Shown: piece by piece, positions 1 to 8,530 of the stretch
Layout: each line of letters opens with the position of its first letter
How positions within the stretch are numbered: position 1 is the stretch's first letter
Source of the DNA: JAICKM01 sp038228295
GTDB lineage: Bacteria; Chloroflexota; Chloroflexia; QHBQ01; JAICKM01
Assembly: GCA_038228295.1 (NCBI GenBank)
Contig: JBBRPH010000007.1
Coordinates: 53,886 to 117,885, forward strand
Direction: 5' to 3'
DNA: 64,000 bases
Position numbers and translations under genes: made by a program
Notes under the pieces: model-generated
What the model saw: only the letters and a program-made list of their open reading frames with translations
What the model was told of the DNA's origin: nothing
Database searches by the model: none

Positions 1-453
1 GCAGCGGTGGTGTCACAAATGGCGCAGGAACAGGGCGGACCGCCCTTAGTCTTCCAGTTGCTCATCTACCCGGCCACCGATTTCACTGCCGACAACGCCG
101 CGCTCAGCGAAAACGGCAGCGGCTACGGCCTGACAAGCGACGATATGCACTGGTTCGGCAACCATTATCTGACCACTCCTGCGGAAGGCACCCACCCCCT
201 CGCATCGCCGCACTTGGCGGCCGTCGTGCATGATCTACCCCCGGCGCTGGTTATTACCGCCGAGTTTGACCCGCTGCGCGACGAAGGCGAAGCCTACGGC
301 CGGCGGCTCCAGCAGGCCGGGGTGCCGGTCACGATCTCCCGCTACCCCGGCATGATCCATGGCTTCCTCTCGCTGGCGGCCTTCATGGACCAGGGTCGGC
401 AGGGCATCGCTGAGAGTTGTGCGGCTCTGCGTGCCGCTTTTACCGCAGCGTAA
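1..453 (+). CDS. Alpha/beta hydrolase (acetyl-esterase/HSL type), 5' end missing
   Basis: Only the last 150 codons are present; the reading frame is open from base 1, so the gene starts upstream of the window. The visible part is the C-terminal half of an alpha/beta-hydrolase of the hormone-sensitive-lipase/acetyl-esterase family. The segment FDPLRDEGEAYGRRL carries the likely catalytic Asp (the family motif is DPLRDEG), and MIHGF carries the catalytic His. The nucleophile elbow (GDSAGG in the family) would lie just before the first base. Family members hydrolyse short-chain esters in the cytoplasm; the substrate cannot be told from this fragment. A spacer of about 190 bp separates it from tilS, so they are probably not one transcription unit. 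Confidence 0.85.
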   Translation, partial: AAVVSQMAQEQGGPPLVFQLLIYPATDFTADNAALSENGSGYGLTSDDMHWFGNHYLTTPAEGTHPLASPHLAAVVHDLPPALVITAEFDPLRDEGEAYGRRLQQAGVPVTISRYPGMIHGFLSLAAFMDQGRQGIAESCAALRAAFTAA

Positions 454-613
454 AGCGTGCAACGTACAACGTGAAAACCTTGCGGTCTTTATGATATGCC
501 TGCCGCTGTTACTGTGTGCCGAAGAGCACTATCTAGTGGCTTGGCGATGGATTGGTTATAAGTACCCGCTGTAAACGAAACAATGAACACTCTCCCTCTC
601 GCAACACACGTGG

Positions 614-648
614 CACTGCACACTGCACGCTTCACGTTTCACGTATGA
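614..648. repeat. Degenerate heptamer array before tilS
   Basis: Five consecutive 7-mers: cactgca, cactgca, cgcttca, cgtttca, cgtatga. The last one contains the tilS ATG. A shorter related run (gcaacgt, acaacgt) lies near 461-475. The array belongs to the window-wide 7-bp-period family. Confidence 0.7.
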
Positions 649-2165
649 TCCCCGACCTACGCGCCGCCCTAGAACAGCTAGGGCCGGGAACGCTCGTCGT
701 CGGTGTGTCGGGCGGCGCCGATTCGCTGGCCCTGCTGCACGCGTTGCGGGCCGTGGCCCCGGCGGCTGGGGTGGCCCTGCACGTCGCCCACTTGGATCAC
801 GAGATGCGCGGAGCAGCAGGAGCGGCGGACGCGGCCTGGGTGGCCGCGCAAGCTGCTGCCTGGAGGCTGCCCTGCACGGTGCGGCGCGCCGATGTGCCTG
901 CCCATGCGCAGCAGGCGGGGCGCTCGCCGGAAGACGCGGCGCGGGCGGTGCGCTACACGTTTTTGGCCGGTGTGGCCGAACTGACCGGCGCGCACGCCGT
1001 AGCTGTAGCCCACCACGCCGACGACCAAGCTGAGACCGTGCTAGCCCACCTGCTACGCGGTGCGGGCTTGCCGGGACTGGCCGGAATGGCGGCCTGGGCA
1101 CCGCTGCCGCTCCCACCCGAAGCCCCTACCCTGGCCGCCCTGCTAGACTTGTCCTTACCCGTCGTGCCGCCGACACTACTACGACCCTGGCTGGGTGTGC
1201 AACGCGCCGACATCGTCGCCTACTGTGCGGCACATGGCTTGATCCCACGCGAGGATGCCGGTAATAGCGATCCCGTCCATACCCGCAACTATCTGCGTCA
1301 CACTGTCCTGCCGCTGCTCAACGCGGCCTACCCCGGTGTGGCACGGCGCTTGGCAGCGGCGGCTGAAATGTTTGCCGAGGAAAACGCGCTGCTGGAAGCC
1401 GCGCTGGACTGCGCCTGGCCGGAATTGGCCGACGCGTCGCCAGGCGTGGTGCGATTCAACCGGGCCGTATTGGCAACCCTGCCGCCCGCGCTGGGCCGCC
1501 GCGCCATCCGACGGGCGGTGGCCCTGATCGCCGGTAGCACGCAGGGGTTGGAGGCCACCCACTTGGCCGCCGCGTGGACCCTGTTGGGGCCGACGGGCCG
1601 CACCGGAGCCACGCTACAGCTGCCAGGCGGGCTGCGCCTCCAGCGGGAGCGCGATGTGGGTGTGCTGATGCACCTGGATACGCCGGTCGTTGACCCGCGC
1701 CGCCCCCAGATCGAACCCGACACGCTCCAACCACTGCCGGCTGAGGGCACACTACGGATCGGTGGCTACCTACTACAGATTGAACGCCGGTCCGCGAGCA
1801 CTGTAGATGTGACGACATTGGGCGGGAACCCTTGGACTGCCGTATTTGATGCCCAAGCACTGGACACACTCGGCCCCCTTGTCTTGCGAACACGACGGCC
1901 CGGCGACCGGTTGGCGCCGTTTGGTGCGGGCGGCCACACACGCAAACTCCAGGATCTGCTGGTAGACGCCGGGGTGCCGCGTAGCGCCCGCGCCGGCTTA
2001 CCATTGCTGGCCGTGGCTGATGGGCCGGTACTCTGGGTGCCCGGCCCTGGTGGGCGACGTAGCTTGCACGCGCCGTTTACTCCGACCGGTGGTGACGTGG
2101 TGGTGTTTCGCTTTATACCCACACCGACTGCGTATCAACCCGCCGCGCCAATCGTTGACGAATAA
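645..2165 (+). CDS. tilS: tRNA(Ile)-lysidine synthase TilS
   Basis: ATP-dependent ligase that attaches lysine to C34 of the CAU-anticodon tRNA(Ile), so that it reads AUA. The 506-aa protein has the N-type ATP-pyrophosphatase P-loop SGGADS at residues 22-27. A second motif, HHADDQAET, follows near residue 130. The C-terminal TilS substrate domain contains RTRRPGDRL and RKLQDLLVDAGVPR. I chose ATG 645 because the family's N-terminus sits only about 20 residues before the P-loop; the upstream in-frame extension is unlike the family and overlaps repeat DNA. No Shine-Dalgarno precedes this ATG, since the heptamer array runs right up to it. hpt and ftsH follow on the same strand, the tilS-hpt-ftsH order common in bacteria. 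Confidence 0.95.
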   Translation: MIPDLRAALEQLGPGTLVVGVSGGADSLALLHALRAVAPAAGVALHVAHLDHEMRGAAGAADAAWVAAQAAAWRLPCTVRRADVPAHAQQAGRSPEDAARAVRYTFLAGVAELTGAHAVAVAHHADDQAETVLAHLLRGAGLPGLAGMAAWAPLPLPPEAPTLAALLDLSLPVVPPTLLRPWLGVQRADIVAYCAAHGLIPREDAGNSDPVHTRNYLRHTVLPLLNAAYPGVARRLAAAAEMFAEENALLEAALDCAWPELADASPGVVRFNRAVLATLPPALGRRAIRRAVALIAGSTQGLEATHLAAAWTLLGPTGRTGATLQLPGGLRLQRERDVGVLMHLDTPVVDPRRPQIEPDTLQPLPAEGTLRIGGYLLQIERRSASTVDVTTLGGNPWTAVFDAQALDTLGPLVLRTRRPGDRLAPFGAGGHTRKLQDLLVDAGVPRSARAGLPLLAVADGPVLWVPGPGGRRSLHAPFTPTGGDVVVFRFIPTPTAYQPAAPIVDE

Positions 2166-2194
2166 TGAAGCCGACAAGCATGGCAAGCAGTGCC

Positions 2195-2229
2195 GCGACA
2201 ACCGACAACCGACGACGGGCGACTAACGG
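2195..2229. repeat. Degenerate heptamer array between tilS and hpt
   Basis: Five 7-mers: gcgacaa, ccgacaa, ccgacga, cgggcga, ctaacgg. The last overlaps the hpt Shine-Dalgarno (GGAG, 2228-2231). Confidence 0.7.
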
Positions 2230-2237
2230 AGACCTCT

Positions 2238-2792
2238 ATGTGGTATGACACGAGCATTGAACGGATCTTAATCCCGGCGGAGCAGTTGCAAAACAAAATC
2301 GCGGAACTGGGCGCGCAGATCACACACGATTATCACGGCAAGGATCTGTTGCTGGTGGGCGTGCTGCGCGGCGCGCTGATGTTTATCGTGGACCTAGCGC
2401 GGGCCATTGATCTGCCTGTGGAACTCGACTTTATGGCGATCTCGTCCTACGGCGCAGCCACCGAAACCAGCGGGGTGGTCCGCATCCTCAAAGACCTCGA
2501 CACGACTATCGAAGGTCGCCACCTGCTAATTGTCGAAGACATCATTGACAGCGGGCTGACGCTCAATTATATTGTAGAACACCTACGAAATCGCAATCCG
2601 GCCAGCTTGCGGATCTGTTCGCTCCTCAGCAAACCGGCGCGGCGGCGAATGACGGTGCCGATTGACTACTACGGCTTCGACATTCCGGACGAGTTTGTCG
2701 TCGGCTACGGCCTGGACTTTCGCCAGCAGTATCGCAACCTGCCGTTTGTCGGAGTGTTGAAGCCGGAGACCTACGGCGGGGGCGGTTTATAA
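2238..2792 (+). CDS. hpt: Hypoxanthine phosphoribosyltransferase
   Basis: Purine salvage enzyme that transfers ribose-5-phosphate from PRPP to hypoxanthine or guanine, giving IMP or GMP. The 184-aa length is typical. The PRPP-binding loop is VEDIIDSGLT (residues 99-108), the upstream LRGA motif is at 43-46, and the C-terminal hood region has the KPARRR and RNLPFVGVL segments usual for HPRT. ATG 2238 fits the family start MWYDTSIERIL and has GGAG 7 nt upstream; a longer in-frame reading would translate the heptamer array. It lies between tilS and ftsH, a conserved linkage. Confidence 0.95.
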   Translation: MWYDTSIERILIPAEQLQNKIAELGAQITHDYHGKDLLLVGVLRGALMFIVDLARAIDLPVELDFMAISSYGAATETSGVVRILKDLDTTIEGRHLLIVEDIIDSGLTLNYIVEHLRNRNPASLRICSLLSKPARRRMTVPIDYYGFDIPDEFVVGYGLDFRQQYRNLPFVGVLKPETYGGGGL

Positions 2793-2987
2793 CGGCCGCA
2801 GACTGCAGCCATTCTCGTAGCCGACAGTCAATCCAGCGCCGCCGGGCCTACGTATCAATATACAGAGACAGAAAATCGTGTAGGCTCGCATCGCTTAAGC
2901 AAAGCGCCGGCAGCCGGCAGTGCGCTCCCCGCCCGGTCCTTACCGGCGCGACCCGCATTCACATTCACCTAATTTTGGAGGAGATTC

Positions 2988-4958
2988 ATGGGAGACAATA
3001 AGTGGCTCCGCAACAGTTTCGTGTACGTCATCATTATGGCGGCCGTGCTGGTGTTGTTGTTCGCCTTCCTGGGCCGGACGGACGGCACTAAGGCGATTCC
3101 CATCAACGTGTTGGCGCAGCAGATTAACCTGGGGCAAGTGCTAAGTCTGAAAATCCCGGAAGACGGCAATCAGGTGCAAGTCACCTATAAGCCGGATGCA
3201 AAACTACCGCCGGCGACGGTCAACAAGGAAGCGGGCAAGTCGCTGGTCGAGCAGTTGACCGCGCTGAAAGTGACCGGCGATCAGTTGCAGGCCGTGCAGA
3301 TCACGGTTGATCCGGGCAGCCAGTGGGGGCCGGTGTTGAATAGCCTAACCTTCCTGCTGCCGATGGTATTCCTGGTTGGTGTGTTCGTCTTTATGATGCG
3401 CCAAGCTCAGGGTAGTAACAATCAGGCCATGTCGTTCGGCAAGAGCCGGGCGCGCCTGTTCACCGGCAACAAGCCGACCATCACCTTCAGCGATGTGGCG
3501 GGGGTGGAAGAGGCGAAACAGGAACTCGCCGAAGTGGTCGAGTTCCTCAAATACCCCGATAAGTTCGCTGCGTTGGGTGCCCGTATCCCACGTGGGGTGC
3601 TGCTGGTCGGGCCTCCGGGCACCGGCAAGACGCTGCTGGCGCGGGCTGTGGCCGGGGAGGCAGGTGTGCCTTTCTTCTCCATCAGCGGCTCGGAGTTTGT
3701 GGAAATGTTCGTCGGCGTGGGTGCCAGCCGCGTGCGTGACCTGTTTGATCAGGCCAAGCGCAACGCTCCCTGCATCATCTTCGTGGACGAAATTGATGCC
3801 GTCGGTCGCCAGCGCGGCGCGGGCCTCGGTGGATCGCATGACGAGCGCGAGCAGACCTTGAACCAGATTCTGGTCGAGATGGACGGCTTCGACAGCCAGA
3901 CCAACATCATCGTCGTCGCGGCTACCAACCGACCTGACGTGCTGGACCCGGCGCTGCTGCGCCCCGGCCGCTTCGACCGCCAGGTCGTCCTCGACCGCCC
4001 GGACATCAAGGGCCGCATGGCCGTTTTGCAGGTCCACAGCCGGGGCAAACCACTAGAGAAGGGCGTGTCGCTGGAAACGCTTGCCAAGCAAACACCCGGC
4101 TTCTCTGGGGCCGACCTGGAGAACTTGGTCAACGAGGCAGCGATCTTGGCCGCACGGCGCAACCGCAAGACCATTAGTATGAACGAATTGGAAGAGGCGA
4201 TTGATCGCGTCATCGCCGGGCCGGAGCGCAAGAGCCGCATCATCACGGACCGCGAGAAGGCGATCACGGCCTACCACGAAGTGGGCCACGCTATCGTCGC
4301 CCGAATGCTGGCCCATGTAGACCCGGTGCATAAGATCAGTATCATCGCCCGCGGCATGATGGGTGGCTACACGCGCATCTTGCCCGGCGAAGATCGCTAT
4401 ATGTGGACCAAGAGCCAGTTCAAGGACAATATGGCCTTTGCCCTCGGCGGTCATGTGTCCGAAGAATTGATCTTCAACGAACTGACCACCGGCCCGTCGA
4501 ACGACATCGAGCGCATCACCGATATGGCGCGCCGCATGATCACGCAGTACGGCATGAGCAAGAAGCTGGGGCCGCTGGCCTTCGGCCACAAGGAAGAACT
4601 GGTCTTCCTGGGCCGCGAGATCAGCGAGCAGCGCAACTACTCCGACGAGATCGCCTTCGAGATCGACAAGGAAGTGCGCGCCCTGGTGGACGAAGCCTAT
4701 CAGCGGGCCAAAGAGATCCTGACCACGCACAAGGACAAGCTGATCGAGATCAGCGAACTGCTGATTGAGCGCGAGACGTTGGAAGGCGAGGATTTCGAGG
4801 CGCTGTTCGAGAATATCCCGCGCCCGGAACCGCGAGTGTTCGGTCCGACGTTCGCCAAACCAGCCTTGCCGGCCACGCCGCGCCCCATCACCGGTACGCC
4901 GGGTCTCCAGGGCGCACCAGGGGTCGCCTCGATGCAGCATGATGAGCCGCTAGGGTAA
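2988..4958 (+). CDS. ftsH: ATP-dependent zinc metalloprotease FtsH
   Basis: Membrane-anchored AAA+ protease that extracts and degrades misfolded membrane proteins and short-lived regulators. The 656-aa protein has two N-terminal membrane segments (about residues 10-29 and 117-137) flanking a small extracytoplasmic domain. Walker A is GPPGTGKT (208-215), Walker B is IIFVDEID (263-270), and the second region of homology spans about 312-331 with its arginine fingers. The zinc-protease site is HEVGH (430-434), with Asp506 in TGPSNDIERI as probable third ligand. GGAGG sits 7 nt before the ATG. The C-terminal tail after about residue 610 is low-complexity Pro/Ala-rich. A strong palindromic terminator follows. 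Confidence 0.98.
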   Translation: MGDNKWLRNSFVYVIIMAAVLVLLFAFLGRTDGTKAIPINVLAQQINLGQVLSLKIPEDGNQVQVTYKPDAKLPPATVNKEAGKSLVEQLTALKVTGDQLQAVQITVDPGSQWGPVLNSLTFLLPMVFLVGVFVFMMRQAQGSNNQAMSFGKSRARLFTGNKPTITFSDVAGVEEAKQELAEVVEFLKYPDKFAALGARIPRGVLLVGPPGTGKTLLARAVAGEAGVPFFSISGSEFVEMFVGVGASRVRDLFDQAKRNAPCIIFVDEIDAVGRQRGAGLGGSHDEREQTLNQILVEMDGFDSQTNIIVVAATNRPDVLDPALLRPGRFDRQVVLDRPDIKGRMAVLQVHSRGKPLEKGVSLETLAKQTPGFSGADLENLVNEAAILAARRNRKTISMNELEEAIDRVIAGPERKSRIITDREKAITAYHEVGHAIVARMLAHVDPVHKISIIARGMMGGYTRILPGEDRYMWTKSQFKDNMAFALGGHVSEELIFNELTTGPSNDIERITDMARRMITQYGMSKKLGPLAFGHKEELVFLGREISEQRNYSDEIAFEIDKEVRALVDEAYQRAKEILTTHKDKLIEISELLIERETLEGEDFEALFENIPRPEPRVFGPTFAKPALPATPRPITGTPGLQGAPGVASMQHDEPLG

Positions 4959-4999
4959 GGCTGAAAACGCACAGTTGAAAATACTTCGGTTTAGCGCGT

Positions 5000-5049
5000 G
5001 AGTACAAACAGGGCGCGATCTCTAGAGATCGCGCCCTGTTGTTGTACTC
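5000..5049 (+). terminator. Terminator hairpin after ftsH
   Basis: A perfect 30-bp palindrome at 5009-5038, centred on TCTAGA, is extended by complementary flanks at 5000-5007 and 5042-5049. The T-rich part is only TTGTTGT. A second weaker hairpin (aacccc/ggggtt) lies at about 5052-5090. Confidence 0.8.
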
Positions 5050-5096
5050 AAAACCCCACCTCTTTCCTGCGTAGAAAAGCAGTGGGGGTTAGCTCC

Positions 5097-5124
5097 TTGC
5101 CGGGAGCAGGCAATATGGTACAAT
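5097..5124 (+). promoter_or_regulatory. Probable sigma-70-type promoter for the Fic gene
   Basis: TTGCCG (5097-5102), a 16-bp spacer, then TACAAT (5119-5124), 62 bp before the GTG at 5187. Confidence 0.55.
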
Positions 5125-5186
5125 AGGCGCACCGGCGGCGGGCGGGTTGGTCACTCCGGCGCAGGGCTATATGGGACAAAGAGGGT

Positions 5187-5966
5187 GTGGGCTTGATTCA
5201 GATCGTGACCTATCACGCAGACGTAGGACTGGCCGGCCGCCTAACTGCGGCCGAAGCCTGGCAGGCGCGCTTGGCGGCAGCGGGCGCATTCAGCGCGAAC
5301 GCGGCGGCGGATGCGGCGTTGCGCGCGGCGTTCATCTATCATAGCGCACGGATGCAAGGCAACACGATGACCCCCACCGAAGTTGCCACAGCGCAGGCGC
5401 ACGATACGGTGCCGGGCAAAACTCCTGCCGAACACCAAGAGATCCGCAACCTCGGCCTGGGACTCAGCTATATCGAGATGCTGGCGGGCGGCGAAATGCC
5501 GCTGACCGAGCGGCTGGTGCGCGTCTTACACGCGCTCGTGATGCGCCACCTGACAGACGATGATGAACGATCGGGCAGCTATCGCACCGATGACCTCGCC
5601 TATCTCAGCTATCCGGTGCCGCCGGCCGCCGAGGTAGTGGCCGCGATGGGCAGCTTTGGCCGCCGGCTAACCCTCAAGCCCGATTCGTCGGAATATCTCC
5701 CCAGCCCCATCTTGCGGGCCACCTACGCCCACACACGAATGCTGACCATCCACCCCTTTGTCAACGGCAACGGGCGCACAGCGCGCTTGCTGCTGAACCT
5801 ACTGCTGGGCCGGGCCGGCTATCCAACTATCGCGCTCGATAGCGCCGCCTATCCGACCTACCTGCATGGTCTGAGCGAGGCGGGACGCAGCGGCGATCTC
5901 ACCCCCATCTTGGGCCTGGTGCTCGACGCAGTGGAGCGCAGCCTGACCGCCTACACAGCGCAGTAA
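5187..5966 (+). CDS. Fic/DOC family protein (AMPylase-like)
   Basis: Fic-domain enzymes usually transfer AMP from ATP onto a hydroxyl side chain of a target protein. This 259-aa protein has a full active-site motif, HPFVNGNGRTAR at 189-200, with catalytic His189. The family's N-terminal inhibitory helix reads S-A-R-M-Q-G-N at 53-59, where class II Fic proteins have (S/T)xxxE(G/N). The autoinhibitory Glu is therefore Gln57 here. The GTG start keeps this helix; starting at the next internal ATG would cut through it. GAGGG lies close before the GTG. The gene stands alone between two terminators with its own promoter and no recognisable antitoxin partner, so whether it is a toxin, a housekeeping regulator or a stress enzyme is open. 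Confidence 0.9.
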   Translation: MGLIQIVTYHADVGLAGRLTAAEAWQARLAAAGAFSANAAADAALRAAFIYHSARMQGNTMTPTEVATAQAHDTVPGKTPAEHQEIRNLGLGLSYIEMLAGGEMPLTERLVRVLHALVMRHLTDDDERSGSYRTDDLAYLSYPVPPAAEVVAAMGSFGRRLTLKPDSSEYLPSPILRATYAHTRMLTIHPFVNGNGRTARLLLNLLLGRAGYPTIALDSAAYPTYLHGLSEAGRSGDLTPILGLVLDAVERSLTAYTAQ

Positions 5967-6010
5967 AGGACGGGACATCGCTTACGACTACGACCGGCGG
6001 CCGTCCCCAC

Positions 6011-6064
6011 ACAAGCACAAACGCGCGAGTTTCTTTTCAGTGAAACCCGCGCGTTTGTGCTTGT
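6011..6064. terminator. Bidirectional terminator between convergent genes
   Basis: Two 23-nt arms (6011-6033 and 6042-6064) pair with a single mismatch around an 8-nt loop. The hairpin lies between the fic stop (5966) and the stop of the minus-strand gene (6086). Confidence 0.85.
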
Positions 6065-6085
6065 AGACTGTGAACCGGTCCGGCG

Positions 6086-8479
6086 TTATTTGCCGACGGC
6101 GACAAATAGTACGCTATGACCGTGATTCATAGCATTGCGGATTGTCGTATTGCCGCCGGCCAGGACATATTGGAGCGGGCGCACGAAGGGAGCGACCTGG
6201 CCCTCATAGGTGTCTTTGCTCGCGCCCTGCATCATCGGCTCAACACCTTCCTGGAGGATTTTGCTCATATCAACATAAAGCGTGGCAGTGCTGTTGGCCG
6301 GCACATGAGCCAAGCGGGCACGCACGGTGGGGTCGGTGCCCATACCTTTGCCGGCGCCACTCAACACCGTGTCCGCATAAGTCTTGCCGGCGGCGGGATC
6401 GGGATCGGTGGTGCCGGCAGCGTACATCTTGTCGCCGATTACACCGTAGAACGCGGGTAGACCCTCGATACTGAACAGCGATCCGCCGGCGACCGTCACC
6501 GGCTGCGGCGCACTGCCGCCCTGCGCGGCTATGCTCGTGTTCAGCTTATCCAGCACTCCGCTCATCTTCGCGCCGTCACCCGCCTTCAGGCGCAGTTCCA
6601 CCGCGCCGGTCAGGATCGGGTTGTTGATGCCTTTGTGTCCGCCGACACTGATCAGATAATCCCCGCCGAGCAGCGGCAGTACATCCGCTTCAACATCTAC
6701 GCCGGTCTGCTGTTTAACCTGCGCGAGGCCGTCGTTAATTTGCTGCTCCATCCCTTGCTTGCGGTAGAGGTCTAGCGCCTGCTTGATCTGGGTTTTGAGA
6801 TCGGCCCCGCTGTAGAAAGCCCAGCTAGCGGGCGGCACATCGTTTAGGGCATCGGCAGCGGGCGCGGCTCCGGTGCCGACCGGCTGACCGTCAAGCTGGG
6901 TATCGCTCACCGTGTCAAGCTGCATTCCGTCATCGTGGGCAGCCAGGGCCATCGCCGCCGTGCCGCTTATCTTGACCATCTTCGTGGGCGTGGGCGGCGC
7001 AGCGGCGCCGAGCGAATTGTTCATATCGCTCTGGATCTTATCCATCACCGTCTGGAACGTGTCATAGAGGCTGGTCATGTTCATGTAGGCCATGCCCAGG
7101 CGGTCTTTGGCGGCCGGTAACTCGGCTTCCAGGCTGGTGTAGGCGGCGCTGTCGGCCAGAGCGTTGGCGGTCTTGCCGTCCTTGAAGCGATCAATCACGC
7201 CGTGCATCGTCGTCGGGTCGAAAGTCAGCGCGGCGGTGCTGCCGAGCAGCGCCACATAGAGCGGCTGGTCTTTACCGTCCGTGGCACACTGCGCGGTCGA
7301 GATTTTACGGATGTCCACCTCTTTGTACTTTTCGGCGACGGGTATATCGGTGACTTTGCCGCTGCCGCCGGGCACTTTCTTCAGGCCGCCAGGCAGCCCT
7401 TGCTTCGCCAGCGCCGCCAGATCGAGGTCGGCGACCAGCACGACTTTGGGCAGCAGCAACTTACTTGCGCTATCGCCGGCCGTGTCGCCTTTGAGGGTCA
7501 TCAGCTGCTGCATTTCGGCTTTCGAGAGCGGCAGCATCGCCAGGGTGACATTGTGGCCCAGGAAGGAAGTGGCCTCATCCATAGAAGTCGGCGTACCGGC
7601 GGCGGGCGCGCTGTTGAGGCAACCGCTCACCGTCGAGGTCAAGGTTTGGCCGGCCGCAGCCGTCTGGCTTTTGATCTTGTCTACAGCAGTCTGCCAGCCG
7701 GGCTGGCCGGTGAAGGCGGCTTGCATTTTATCCAGCGCAGCCTTTTGCCCGCTCGCCGGATGCGGGTCGAAGCTGACGAATGCGAGCGTATCGGCGGGCA
7801 ACAGCTTGGTAGCGGCGACCGGAGCGAGAGTCTGTGTCGCCAAGTAAGCGGCGCTCCCCACACCGACCAACGCCAACAAACCTAGTACGATCAGCACGTT
7901 CCGCAGTAAATGGCTTTTACGAGGAGCTTGGCCCGGTGGCGGCACCGCATACTGAGGCGGCGGGGCGCCGTATTTACCCGGCGGCGGCCCGGCGGCGTAT
8001 TGTCCCGGCGGCGGCGCCGCATACTGGGGCGGCGGGGCGCCGTATTGACCCGGCGGCGGCCCGGCGGCGTATTGGCCCGGCGGCGGCGCCGCATACTGAG
8101 GCGGCGGGGCGCCGTATTGACCCGGCGGCGGCCCAGCAGCATATTGACCCGGCGGCGGGGCGCCGTATTGACCCGGCGGCGGCCCGGCGGCATATTGACC
8201 CGGCGGCGGGGCGCCGTATTGGCCCGGCGGCGGTCCGGCAGGCGGCGGCGGCCCCGCCGCCGATTGCTCCTCGTTCAGAAAAACAAAGTCATCCTGCGCG
8301 GCGGGTTGCGCCGGCGGGCCTGCGTTGTAGCCGTAGGCGGCCGGGGGGGTCGCCGGGGGAGCCGCGGCGTTGTAGCCGTAAGCCGGCGGTTGCGCGGTTT
8401 CGGTAGGCATGGGCTGGTGACAACGGACACAGAGCTGCCCACCTCTTTCGTTCTGCGTACCACAATTCGGACAGATCAT
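6086..8479 (-). CDS. Zinc-ribbon, Pro-rich, membrane-anchored DUF3352 protein
   Basis: A 797-aa protein in four parts. First is a Cys4 zinc ribbon at the N-terminus (C3, C6, C17, C20). Next, about residues 32-185 are a low-complexity region of repeated PPPGQYGAPP/PPPGQYAAGP units. One transmembrane helix spans about 192-214. The remaining ~580 residues are a predicted extracytoplasmic domain resembling DUF3352, which has no known function. Two Cys in that domain (in VSGCLNS and TAQCATD) could form a disulfide. The topology suggests a cytoplasmic ribbon and a large domain outside. AAAGGATCGT precedes the ATG. A smaller protein of the same plan lies at 31968-32954. Confidence 0.8.
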   Translation of the reverse strand: MICPNCGTQNERGGQLCVRCHQPMPTETAQPPAYGYNAAAPPATPPAAYGYNAGPPAQPAAQDDFVFLNEEQSAAGPPPPAGPPPGQYGAPPPGQYAAGPPPGQYGAPPPGQYAAGPPPGQYGAPPPQYAAPPPGQYAAGPPPGQYGAPPPQYAAPPPGQYAAGPPPGKYGAPPPQYAVPPPGQAPRKSHLLRNVLIVLGLLALVGVGSAAYLATQTLAPVAATKLLPADTLAFVSFDPHPASGQKAALDKMQAAFTGQPGWQTAVDKIKSQTAAAGQTLTSTVSGCLNSAPAAGTPTSMDEATSFLGHNVTLAMLPLSKAEMQQLMTLKGDTAGDSASKLLLPKVVLVADLDLAALAKQGLPGGLKKVPGGSGKVTDIPVAEKYKEVDIRKISTAQCATDGKDQPLYVALLGSTAALTFDPTTMHGVIDRFKDGKTANALADSAAYTSLEAELPAAKDRLGMAYMNMTSLYDTFQTVMDKIQSDMNNSLGAAAPPTPTKMVKISGTAAMALAAHDDGMQLDTVSDTQLDGQPVGTGAAPAADALNDVPPASWAFYSGADLKTQIKQALDLYRKQGMEQQINDGLAQVKQQTGVDVEADVLPLLGGDYLISVGGHKGINNPILTGAVELRLKAGDGAKMSGVLDKLNTSIAAQGGSAPQPVTVAGGSLFSIEGLPAFYGVIGDKMYAAGTTDPDPAAGKTYADTVLSGAGKGMGTDPTVRARLAHVPANSTATLYVDMSKILQEGVEPMMQGASKDTYEGQVAPFVRPLQYVLAGGNTTIRNAMNHGHSVLFVAVGK
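7930..8245 (-). repeat. Tandem repeats coding for the Pro/Gln/Tyr-rich region
   Basis: Near-identical units of about 30-36 bp built on the words ggcggcggggcgccgtat and ggcggcggcccggcggc repeat across this stretch. They keep frame and encode PPPGQYGAPP/PPPGQYAAGP. They could change copy number by slippage. Confidence 0.8.
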
Positions 8480-8530
8480 ACGATCCTTTTCTCCTCTCTT
8501 TATCCAGAGACATTGGTATCCCGCCCCCTG

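Noticed and set aside
552..644. Upstream in-frame extension of tilS
   Set aside because: It translates the heptamer array, does not match the family and has no ribosome site.
5187..5966. Fic gene as the toxin of a Fic-type toxin-antitoxin pair
   Set aside because: No small antitoxin gene lies upstream; the inhibitory-type helix is inside the protein itself.
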